A stretch of 5,333 bases of DNA from Chloroflexia bacterium (GTDB taxonomy: Bacteria; Chloroflexota; Chloroflexia; QHBQ01; JADMIH01): assembly GCA_025927935.1 (NCBI GenBank), contig JAICKM010000507.1, positions 1-5,333 on the forward strand, in the 5' to 3' direction. Position 1 is the stretch's first letter; the number at the start of each line of letters is the position of its first letter. Under the pieces are notes generated by a model. The model saw only the letters and a list, made by a program, of their open reading frames with translations, had not been told where the DNA came from and ran no database searches. The translations under genes and the position numbers were made by a program. Positions 1-4,991 of this stretch are shown here, in pieces.

Positions 1-2
1 TC

Positions 3-83
3 GACGCGCTGCCCCGCGTGCTGGCAAACCTCCAGGCCCGCGGCCTGCAAATGGTCACGGTCTCGGATCTGCTGAAGCCGTAA
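3..83 (+). CDS. C-terminal fragment of a probable polysaccharide deacetylase (NodB-like)
   Basis: An open frame enters from the left edge and ends at TAA 81-83, giving 26 residues. The fragment has an LPRVLANLQARGLQMVTVSD pattern followed by LLKP at the end. In NodB-family polysaccharide deacetylases the last helix and strand typically read like 'LPxILxxLxxxGyxfVTVSELL', and this tail fits well. Those enzymes remove acetyl or similar groups from cell-wall or exported polysaccharides using a metal held by Asp and two His residues. None of those catalytic residues lies in this fragment, so the family call rests on the tail alone. GC-rich third positions support real coding. A short GC hairpin follows the stop directly. 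Other enzymes with a similar C-terminal 'VTVSDLL' strand cannot be excluded. Confidence 0.55.
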   Translation, partial: DALPRVLANLQARGLQMVTVSDLLKP

Positions 84-96
84 CCCCGGCGCGGGG
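84..96 (+). terminator. Short GC hairpin after the deacetylase stop
   Basis: CCCCG (84-88) pairs with CGGGG (92-96) around a GCG loop and begins at the base after the TAA stop. No T tract follows, so this is at best a weak or factor-assisted 3' end. A 5-bp stem of this composition can also arise by chance in GC-rich DNA. Confidence 0.25.
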
Positions 97-138
97 CAGG
101 GGCCGCACCTAGACAATACGGACAACGGAAGGTGCCGC

Positions 139-516
139 ATGGCAAAATACGTGTTCGATAGGGCGCTCTGGCTCGGCTTAGCGGCAATCAGCTTCATCTA
201 CACGGCCATTATCCTGATCCCGTATTACACGCAGGGCATTTATCGCATGTCGGCCTATGAAATGTGGAAAAGCCCGGATGTAGTTACGAACACACCACCG
301 TTACAATGCGCTTGTGTGCTTTGGATTTTTGGGGGGTTGCCACTGTTGCCAATATGTGCTTTGCATTTGTGGATCACGTGGTACCGGGTTTCTCTATCCA
401 TGCGGATACTCAAATTGCTGATGCTGCTGTATGCTGTGGCCGCCGTGATCATCTCGTTCGTATATGGTGGTGGTCTTTTCCAATGGGCGCTCAGCCTCGA
501 CTTGGCTCAGCCTTGA
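139..516 (+). CDS. Small three-helix membrane protein, function unknown
   Basis: This 125-residue protein starts at ATG 139, with a good Shine-Dalgarno sequence GGAAGG (127-132) six bases upstream. Three hydrophobic segments are visible: about residues 10-30, 57-80 (with LWIFGGLPLLPICALHLWI) and 90-110. The first is preceded by a short basic stretch (MAKYVFDRAL). The loop between helices 1 and 2 (about 31-56) is polar and aromatic and would lie on one face of the membrane. I recognise no family motif or catalytic residue. Third codon positions carry clearly more A and T (TTG, GTA, TAT, CCA, AAA) than those of the enzymes downstream, which suggests a more recent arrival or a weakly constrained gene. 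It sits 55 bases after the deacetylase fragment and has no obvious functional partner. The clean SD and the membrane pattern make a real gene likely. Confidence 0.7.
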   Translation: MAKYVFDRALWLGLAAISFIYTAIILIPYYTQGIYRMSAYEMWKSPDVVTNTPPLQCACVLWIFGGLPLLPICALHLWITWYRVSLSMRILKLLMLLYAVAAVIISFVYGGGLFQWALSLDLAQP

Positions 517-658
517 TTGGCCCTGATTCTCCCCTTTCTATGCGGAGGATCATGGGAGCTGCTGCTAACCCTTATTCTCACTCACGATTAACGGAGACAG
601 GACAACTTACTAATCCCTGACGACTGACGACTGATCACTGACCACTGACCACTCGTTC
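517..658. other. Intergenic stretch without a convincing gene
   Basis: This gap is A/T-richer than the flanking genes. It contains a 22-codon frame (552-620) preceded by GGAGG at 544-548. The spacing of three bases is too short and the peptide resembles nothing, so I do not call it a gene. No strong terminator follows the 516 stop. The heptamer array at 618-652 fills its right end, immediately before the amidohydrolase promoter. Confidence 0.5.
618..652. repeat. Degenerate heptamer tandem repeat, five units of TGA[CT][CG]AC
   Basis: Five contiguous 7-base units run without a gap: TGACGAC (618), TGACGAC (625), TGATCAC (632), TGACCAC (639) and TGACCAC (646). Units 1-2 and 4-5 are identical pairs, and the middle unit differs at one or two positions. 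After one unrelated heptad (653-659), TGACAAG at 660 falls in the same register and forms most of the -35 box TTGACA. The period of seven is not a multiple of three, so this is not coding. On the minus strand the array translates as SVVSDQSSVV-like strings, a pattern I recall from spurious hypothetical proteins in Chloroflexota, cyanobacteria and planctomycetes. Its role is unknown. Confidence 0.85.
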
Positions 659-687
659 TTGACAAGCCCCCGGCTTTGGCATACACT
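659..687 (+). promoter_or_regulatory. Sigma-70-type promoter, leaderless, for the amidohydrolase
   Basis: A perfect -35 box TTGACA (659-664) is followed after 17 bases by TACACT (682-687), which keeps the key T1, A2 and T6 of a -10 box. The next ATG is at 694, seven bases after the -10, just where transcription would begin. No Shine-Dalgarno sequence precedes the ATG. The expected mRNA therefore starts at or next to the AUG. Confidence 0.7.
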
Positions 688-693
688 GGCGCC

Positions 694-1545
694 ATGATCA
701 TCGACTTCCACGCGCACGTCTTCCCCGACGAGGTGCGGCGGGATCGGGATCGGTTTCGGGCGCGGGATGGCTGGTTCGCCACGCTCTACGCCCGCCCGGA
801 GCAAAAGCTGGCCCGCGCCGAAGATGTGCTGGCGGCGATGGACGGCGCCGGGATCGACAAAACCGTGCTGGTGGGCTTTCCCTGGCGCGATCCGGGCATC
901 TGCGCGCTGCATAACGACTATTTGATTAGCTGCGTGCGGCGCTATCCGGACCGGCTGCTGGCGATGGCAATTGTGCAGCCGGCGGCGGGGGCGGCGGCCG
1001 GGCGCGAATTGGGGCGCTGCCTGGAGGCCGGGCTGGTCGGCTGCGGCGAGCTAGGGCCCGATGGGCAGGGCTTTCGGCTGGACAGCGCGCACGATCTTGG
1101 CCCCATCGCCGAGCCGCTGCTGGCCTACCGGCGCCCGCTGCTGACTCACAGCAGCGAGCCGTTGGGGCATCTCTATCCGGGCAAAGGGACGGTTTGGCCG
1201 GGACTCATCTACCAGGCGGCGTTGAATTTCCCCGAATTGCTCATCGTCGCGGCACACTGGGGCGGGGGCTTACCGTTCTATGAATTGATGCCCGAAGTAG
1301 GCGCCGCGCTACGCAACGTATATTACGACAGCGCGGCTTCGACTTATCTGTACCGGTTCGATATTTTCCGCCAGGTGGTGGCCCTCGCCGGGTGCGAGCG
1401 GATTTTGTGGGCGACCGATTACCCGTTATTAGGCCAGGCGCGCTTTCTGGCGCGGACACGTGACGCCGGTCTATCCGAGAACGAGTTGGCAGAAGTGCTG
1501 GGCGGGAACGCCGCCCGGCTGTTGCGCCTGGCCCCGCCGCAGTAG
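694..1545 (+). CDS. Amidohydrolase_2 (ACMSD-like) metal-dependent hydrolase
   Basis: This 283-residue TIM-barrel hydrolase belongs to the amidohydrolase_2 group (PF04909-like), whose members hydrolyse or decarboxylate small organic acids and related compounds at a metal centre. The N-terminus MIIDFHAHVFP carries the HxH pair (H6, H8). Further likely metal or catalytic residues are H152 in LLTHSSEP, H188 in VAAHWGGG and D242 in WATDYP, in the expected order after barrel strands 1, 5, 6 and 8. E119 in GELG is another candidate. Length is in the usual 270-340 range, no signal peptide is visible, and the enzyme should be cytosolic. I chose ATG 694 over an in-frame TTG at 676 because that TTG lies between the -35 and -10 boxes, and the HxH strand normally begins within the first ten residues. 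The DUF4388 gene follows 32 bases later, probably in the same transcript. The substrate cannot be told from sequence. Confidence 0.85.
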   Translation: MIIDFHAHVFPDEVRRDRDRFRARDGWFATLYARPEQKLARAEDVLAAMDGAGIDKTVLVGFPWRDPGICALHNDYLISCVRRYPDRLLAMAIVQPAAGAAAGRELGRCLEAGLVGCGELGPDGQGFRLDSAHDLGPIAEPLLAYRRPLLTHSSEPLGHLYPGKGTVWPGLIYQAALNFPELLIVAAHWGGGLPFYELMPEVGAALRNVYYDSAASTYLYRFDIFRQVVALAGCERILWATDYPLLGQARFLARTRDAGLSENELAEVLGGNAARLLRLAPPQ

Positions 1546-1567
1546 CGGGCGGGCAGGTCTGGGCCGC

Positions 1568-1573
1568 GAGGTG
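1568..1573 (+). promoter_or_regulatory. Ribosome binding site supporting the GTG start at 1578
   Basis: GAGGTG lies just upstream, with the GAGG core six bases before GTG 1578. An ATG overlaps at 1576 but is in another frame that does not encode the DUF4388 protein, so GTG is the functional start. Confidence 0.55.
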
Positions 1574-1577
1574 CAAT

Positions 1578-2423
1578 GTGGCGCTGCTCGGGCAGCTTGA
1601 AGAGTTTCATTTGCAGCACATCGTGGCGCTGTTGCAGGTGGAACGGCAGACCGGGGAACTGATGCTGGAGCAAGACGGGCAACGGGCGTGCCTCTATTTC
1701 CAGGAGGGGGCCATTGTCCACGCGGTCGCCGGCAAGGAAACCGGCTACGAAGCCGCGCTGGCGCCGTTTCTCTGGACCGGCGGCAAATTCCACTTTGAGG
1801 CGTATGAACCCGATGTCGAGCCGACGATCACGGCGACCAATGCCGCGATTGTCGCGGCGGGCCGGCGGCTGGCCGTCGAAGCCGAAGAAGTGCGCCGCTC
1901 GGTCACGAGCATGAATATGCTCGTCCACCTCGTGCCCCAGGTCGAGACCCCCGCGGGCCAGATCAATTTGAGCTTCAACGAGTGGCGCTTCCTGACGCTG
2001 GTCGATGGGCGGCGCGACCTGGCCGCCATCGGCGCGCAGTTGCAGCAGGGGGACTTCGCCGTGCGGCTGATCGCCAACCGGCTGGTCAAGAACCACCTGA
2101 TCGATCTGCGCGATCCCCGCCAGACGATGATGCGCATGACGGCCATGCCCACCAACCTCGATCTCCGGCCGCCCGCCGACCCGCTGACGGCGCTCATGGA
2201 TGATCTGACACTCGATATGCTGCTCGCCAACCACCGCGATCGGGTGGCGCGAGCGCGGGCGCGCGTGCAGGTGTTGACCGGCGATGATCGCTCGCTGGTC
2301 TTACCCGTGGAGGGCCGGCCCGATTTGGCCGACCGGCTGCTCCTCTCCGAGGTGGTCATGGCCCGCCTCGGCGTGCCGCGCAATACGACAGTATTTGTGC
2401 GGCTGCTGGATGATCGCGCATAG
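1578..2423 (+). CDS. DUF4388 (PATAN) domain protein with a winged-helix-like middle
   Basis: This protein has 281 residues. Residues 1-105 match the DUF4388/PATAN pattern: MALLGQLEEFHLQHIVALLQ, then TGELML, then CLYFQEGAIVHAVAG, a GYEAA helix and a closing WTGGKFHF strand. DUF4388 proteins are widespread regulatory scaffolds, often linked to two-component or small-GTPase signalling. They bind partners and are not known to be enzymes. Residues about 128-178 (INLSFNEWRFLTLVDGRRDL to LVKNHLIDL) resemble the winged-helix-like module that often follows DUF4388. The basic, Leu/Val-rich C-terminus (about 200-281) I do not recognise. No membrane segment or signal peptide is present. The GTG start is supported by GAGG and by MALLGQL being the normal domain beginning. 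The position 32 bases after the amidohydrolase stop suggests an operon. A partner may be encoded outside the window. Confidence 0.8.
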   Translation: MALLGQLEEFHLQHIVALLQVERQTGELMLEQDGQRACLYFQEGAIVHAVAGKETGYEAALAPFLWTGGKFHFEAYEPDVEPTITATNAAIVAAGRRLAVEAEEVRRSVTSMNMLVHLVPQVETPAGQINLSFNEWRFLTLVDGRRDLAAIGAQLQQGDFAVRLIANRLVKNHLIDLRDPRQTMMRMTAMPTNLDLRPPADPLTALMDDLTLDMLLANHRDRVARARARVQVLTGDDRSLVLPVEGRPDLADRLLLSEVVMARLGVPRNTTVFVRLLDDRA

Positions 2424-2614
2424 CTTGGCTGACGCGTGAGCAATACCGGCTCACCACAGGGGTGACGCCTGGGCATTGCGGGTACGGTGTTCTCGCGCAC
2501 GGTGAGGTAGCCTGGGGTTTGGGAAGACGGCGCCGGCAACTTAGCCCGATTCGCCCGAAATCCTGATACCTTTCCGCGCGCTCTTCGTTGATCATGACGA
2601 CGGAGGGTGCGACA
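2424..2614. other. Intergenic region with overlapping inverted repeats, no gene seen
   Basis: This 191-base gap separates the DUF4388 and TPR genes. GTGAGC (2436-2441) can pair with GCTCAC (2449-2454). The same right arm can instead pair with GGTGA (2461-2465), extended by GGC/GCC around one bulged base, or with GGTGAG (2501-2506). No T tract follows any of them, so none is a standard intrinsic terminator. I see no strong promoter. The nearest candidates are TGATAC at 2564 and TACAAA at 2634, and neither has a good -35. Confidence 0.45.
2602..2607 (+). promoter_or_regulatory. Ribosome binding site supporting the GTG start at 2615
   Basis: GGAGGG is a near-ideal Shine-Dalgarno sequence seven bases before GTG 2615, which is in frame with the TPR protein. 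It is the best ribosome site among the candidate starts (TTG 2588, ATG 2594, GTG 2615, ATG 2678). Confidence 0.5.
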
Positions 2615-3469
2615 GTGGCAGCAGTCCTTTTCCTACAAACACCAATTCTCTATGGCCGAAAGACCGAGCGGCGGCCCATGACCGACATGGGCGCCGACCC
2701 CGTGGCATACGAGTGGCTGCGGCTCGGCGTGCGCGCCGCGCTTGAAGACAACCGCGAGGATGCCCGCTATTATTTTGTCCAGGCCGTGCGCACGGACCTG
2801 AACTTCGCTCGTGCCTGGCTCTACCTGGGCGGGGTGGCCGACGACCCGGCCCTGACCCTGTCGTGCTTGCAGAAGGTGCTGCGGCTCGACTCCAACGAGA
2901 CCCAGGCGCGCGCCGGGCTGGTCTGGGCGCGCGAGAAGCTGGGCCTCTTGCAGCCGCTGTTGCCGCTGCTGCCGTCGTTGTCCCAGGCCGATCTGCTGCC
3001 GCAACCCGCGCCCGCTGTCGAAGCACCCCCCGCTCCGGCGGCGCCGCCGCGCACCCTGCTCTGGGGCGGGCTGCCCGCGCCCACCCTGCCCTCCATGCCT
3101 GCTATCGCGACTCCGCCGCCCGCGCCCGCCGCCCGCGCCGTGCCGCCCGCCGCCGCCCCCACGGCGGAACCTGAGACCGAGGAAGAGCCGGACAGCGTGG
3201 CGCGTCTGCTGCGGCGCGGCGTGCGCGCCGCCGTGGACGGCAATCGCGGCCGGGCGCGCTACTTCTTCGTGAAGGCCATCGCCGTCGATCCGGGCAACAC
3301 GCGCGCCTGGCTCTACTTTGGCGGGGTGGCCGAAGATCCCTCGACCACTCTGGCCTGCATGGAGCGGGTGCTGCGCGACGAGCCGAACAATGTCCAGGCA
3401 CGGGCGGGCGCCGAGTGGGCCGTCCGCCAACTAGGCATCAATGCGCCCACGATGCGCTGGTGGAAGTAG
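2615..3469 (+). CDS. Two-module TPR-type protein with a Pro/Ala-rich linker
   Basis: Counted from GTG 2615, this protein has 284 residues. Two 80-residue modules (about 32-111 and 196-275) align without a gap and share 43 of 80 residues by my count, including GVRAA, NR, RAWLY, GGVA, DP and QARAG. Each looks like two or more TPR helix pairs of the Chloroflexota 'GVRAA...RARYFF.KA...DP.N.RAWLY..GVAEDP' type. TPRs are protein-protein interaction scaffolds. The roughly 84-residue linker is rich in Pro and Ala and ends in an acidic run (EPETEEEPD). The tail ends in RWWK. No signal peptide or membrane helix is clear. The start is uncertain. GTG 2615 has the best SD, but codons before ATG 2678 have lower GC at third positions and the sequence before MTDMG looks unconserved, so 2678 is a real alternative. 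The partner is unknown. Confidence 0.75.
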   Translation: MAAVLFLQTPILYGRKTERRPMTDMGADPVAYEWLRLGVRAALEDNREDARYYFVQAVRTDLNFARAWLYLGGVADDPALTLSCLQKVLRLDSNETQARAGLVWAREKLGLLQPLLPLLPSLSQADLLPQPAPAVEAPPAPAAPPRTLLWGGLPAPTLPSMPAIATPPPAPAARAVPPAAAPTAEPETEEEPDSVARLLRRGVRAAVDGNRGRARYFFVKAIAVDPGNTRAWLYFGGVAEDPSTTLACMERVLRDEPNNVQARAGAEWAVRQLGINAPTMRWWK

Positions 3470-3514
3470 CGGCCATTGTGCCGGGGCTTACAGTCAGCCG
3501 GGCGCGACGGCGGC

Positions 3515-3520
3515 TACAAT
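3515..3520 (+). promoter_or_regulatory. -10 box TACAAT for the alpha/beta hydrolase
   Basis: TACAAT ends nine bases before ATG 3530. No Shine-Dalgarno sequence lies between, so the mRNA is probably leaderless or nearly so. The -35 is poor: the best candidate, CAGTCA at 3491-3496 with an 18-base spacer, matches three of six positions. An activator may be needed. Confidence 0.5.
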
Positions 3521-3529
3521 TAAACTGCA

Positions 3530-4270
3530 ATGAATAGTGAAGATCTGACTCTATCAAGTGACGGCTTAAACCTGGCCGCGCGTATCCACTGGCCGCAGCG
3601 GGAAGACCCGGCTCCGGCCCTGATCCTCTGCCACGGGTTCGGCTCGTGCAAGGAAAACCACGCCGCTTTCGCCGCCGGGGCTGCCGGGCGCGGCTGGGCC
3701 GTGCTCAGCTTCGACTTTCGCGGCCACGGTGCGAGCGACGGCTGCGTCGATTCGCGCACCATCAACGACGTCGGCGCGGCGCTGGCCTGGTTACAGCGCC
3801 ATCCGGGCGTGGACCGGGCGCGTATCGCCGTGCGCGGGTCGAGCATGGGCGGCTACTTCGCCATTCACGCCGCCCGGCAATGGCCCGAGGTTGCCGCCTG
3901 CGTCGCCGTCAGCACGCCCGATGAGGCAGCGTTGAGCGACCTGCTGCGCGCGGCCAAGGACCCATCCACTTTTTATGGGCAGTGGCGGCTGCATGGATCC
4001 GACTTTCCGCGCGTGATGAACTGTGACCTGTCATGCTGGCTGGACGGGGCGAACTGCTATAGCGCCGTGGCGGGCATCGCGCCGCGTCCGGTGTTGCTCA
4101 TTGCCTGTACGGGGGATGAAGTGGTACCGCCGGAGATCAGCGCGCGGCTCTACGCGGCGGCGGGGGAGCCGAAAACCTTCTGGCTCCTGGAAGGCGGCGA
4201 TCATCGATCTGCCGCCCATGATCCGGCGGTGAGCGAACAGACGCTGGCCTGGCTGGAAACCGCGCTCTAG
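3530..4270 (+). CDS. Alpha/beta hydrolase (serine hydrolase, esterase/peptidase S9-like)
   Basis: This 246-residue, single-domain alpha/beta hydrolase fold protein has every landmark in order. The oxyanion HG is at 35-36 (LILCHGFGSCKEN), FDFRGHGASDG at 61-71, and the nucleophile elbow G103-S-S-M-G107 puts Ser105 as nucleophile. Asp196 in CTGDEVVPPE and His225 in EGGDHRS complete the triad. These enzymes hydrolyse esters, amides or related bonds in the cytosol. The HGFGSCKENH and GHGASDG motifs resemble the bacterial esterase/dienelactone-hydrolase group. The cap region (about 129-180) is short. Eight cysteines are present, more than usual. No signal peptide is seen. ATG 3530 is preceded by TACAAT but no SD. 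The gene starts 60 bases after the TPR stop, so it probably has its own promoter. Its TAG stop overlaps the stop of the converging gene. The substrate cannot be assigned. Confidence 0.85.
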   Translation: MNSEDLTLSSDGLNLAARIHWPQREDPAPALILCHGFGSCKENHAAFAAGAAGRGWAVLSFDFRGHGASDGCVDSRTINDVGAALAWLQRHPGVDRARIAVRGSSMGGYFAIHAARQWPEVAACVAVSTPDEAALSDLLRAAKDPSTFYGQWRLHGSDFPRVMNCDLSCWLDGANCYSAVAGIAPRPVLLIACTGDEVVPPEISARLYAAAGEPKTFWLLEGGDHRSAAHDPAVSEQTLAWLETAL

Positions 4271-4749
4271 CGGTTGCGTGGCGGGGGGCCGCCGCGCAAC
4301 CGGCGCAGCATCTCCTGCACCCAGCGCCGCCCGCCGGCCAACGCATCGTTACGCGAGTACTGTACAGGCCGCCCGCGCCAGAGCCGCTCTTCCGGCCCCG
4401 TCATATGCCCGCCCCGCGCCAGGCTCAAGAAGATGGGGCTGATAAACAGGATCGCCCCGGCGAGCAAGAGCGTCGCCGACAGCCAGGCGATATTCTGCCC
4501 GATCAGCGCGCCGACCACACACACGATCAGGCCCAGCGCCATTAACCGCCCGGCGGAGGGTCCCCGTTTCCCGCGCGTGCGGGGCGCCGGCGCGGTCTGC
4601 ATCATCGCGCGCACCCGCCGCCAGAACAGTTGGCGCCGGTGCGTCCGCTCGGCGTTGCGCAAGATTTCCTCTAACTGCTTTTCGAGCAGGGGATTGGGCC
4701 GGGGATTGCTGTCGCCGTTCTTCTCGCGGTCACGACCCATCTGTTGCAT
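4267..4749 (-). CDS. Two-helix membrane protein of unknown function
   Basis: This 160-residue protein begins MQQMGRDREKNGD. Its cytosolic N-terminal part is charged, with a likely helical stretch LLEKQLEEILRNAERTHRRQ (21-40) followed by FWRRVRAMM. Two hydrophobic segments (about 69-86 and 88-110) are separated by GQNIAW and form a tight hairpin. The C-terminus (111-160) is polar and basic, with PEERLWRGRPVQYS and a GGPPPRNR tail encoded by the hairpin arm. By the positive-inside rule both ends should face the cytosol. I do not recognise the family. The start is fixed by GAGGAA at 4755-4760 and by the promoter: the more upstream ATG at 4824 overlaps the -10 box and cannot be in the mRNA. The TAG stop shares a CTAG with the hydrolase stop. 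It may be a membrane-anchored accessory protein. Confidence 0.75.
   Translation of the reverse strand: MQQMGRDREKNGDSNPRPNPLLEKQLEEILRNAERTHRRQLFWRRVRAMMQTAPAPRTRGKRGPSAGRLMALGLIVCVVGALIGQNIAWLSATLLLAGAILFISPIFLSLARGGHMTGPEERLWRGRPVQYSRNDALAGGRRWVQEMLRRLRGGPPPRNR
4271..4302. terminator. 14-bp GC hairpin between convergent genes, possible 3'-end structure
   Basis: CGGTTGCGTGGCGG (4271-4284) folds onto CCGCCGCGCAACCG (4289-4302) around a GGGG loop. That gives 14 pairs, 13 Watson-Crick plus one T-G wobble. The stem starts one base after the hydrolase stop and lies inside the last codons of the opposite-strand gene. No T tract follows on either side, so termination may depend on Rho or on the opposing transcript, or the hairpin may only protect the hydrolase mRNA 3' end. 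Confidence 0.55.
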
Positions 4750-4754
4750 AGGGG

Positions 4755-4760
4755 TTCCTC
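4755..4760 (-). promoter_or_regulatory. Ribosome binding site fixing the start at 4749
   Basis: On the minus strand GAGGAA lies five bases before ATG 4749. Together with a transcript start expected near 4816, this gives a leader of about 67 bases and a normal SD-led start. Confidence 0.7.
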
Positions 4761-4822
4761 GCTTCGTCACTGTCGCGATGGGGCTCGCACGCTGCCGGTT
4801 GTGCCCGGTGATACTTAAAACC

Positions 4823-4852
4823 ATTGTACCACCGCTCAGTTACGCTTGTCAA
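4823..4852 (-). promoter_or_regulatory. Near-consensus sigma-70 promoter for the membrane protein gene
   Basis: On the minus strand TTGACA (4852-4847) is followed after 18 bases by TACAAT (4828-4823), which matches the -10 consensus at five of six positions. The predicted transcript start is the A at 4816 or 4815. The last two bases of the -10 box (AT) are also the first two of an in-frame ATG (4824-4822), which is therefore not used. Confidence 0.8.
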
Positions 4853-4866
4853 AGCCTGCCACCCGG

Positions 4867-4898
4867 AAAAACCGGCCAATTCGTGCGTTGCCGGCCGG
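4867..4898 (-). terminator. Probable intrinsic terminator upstream of the membrane protein promoter
   Basis: Read on the minus strand, CCGGCC (4898-4893) pairs with GGCCGG (4877-4872) around a 15-base loop and is followed directly by TTTTT (4871-4867). The stem is short and the loop long, but the T tract sits where an intrinsic terminator needs it. It would stop read-through from the radical-SAM-like gene 15 bases before the next -35 box. Confidence 0.5.
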
Positions 4899-4991
4899 GC
4901 CGCCAGATTCGTAATTTATGCGCCCGGTACCGCGAAAGTATATATTCCGCCCATGGTGTAGACAGCCCGCCCGCTGCGGGAGGTAGAGAGA

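Noticed and set aside
552..620. 22-codon frame with GGAGG upstream, possible micropeptide
   Set aside because: The spacing is only three bases, the peptide has no recognisable pattern, and its end runs into the heptamer repeat.
610..912. Minus-strand frame reading SVVSDQSSVV over the heptamer array
   Set aside because: A spurious translation of the tandem repeat and of the antisense of the amidohydrolase.
1745..2539. Long open frame on the minus strand opposite the DUF4388 gene
   Set aside because: It is an antisense shadow of GC-rich coding DNA: Arg/Ser-rich, without domains, while the plus frame has a recognised domain.
2501..2575. Faint cobalamin-riboswitch resemblance (TTTGGGAA, then CCGGCAAC, then GATACCT)
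   Set aside because: The elements are too close together, the conserved core around CCGCAACTGT is not matched, and the downstream TPR gene has no B12 role.
2633..3430. Long minus-strand frame opposite the TPR gene
   Set aside because: Gly/Arg/His-rich low-complexity translation typical of the antisense of GC-rich genes. The plus frame shows conserved TPR modules.
4925..4946. CGGTACCG palindrome followed by TATATATT as a possible promoter or operator
   Set aside because: No acceptable -35 lies 16-19 bases away on either strand, and no gene start follows. An 8-base palindrome alone is not informative.
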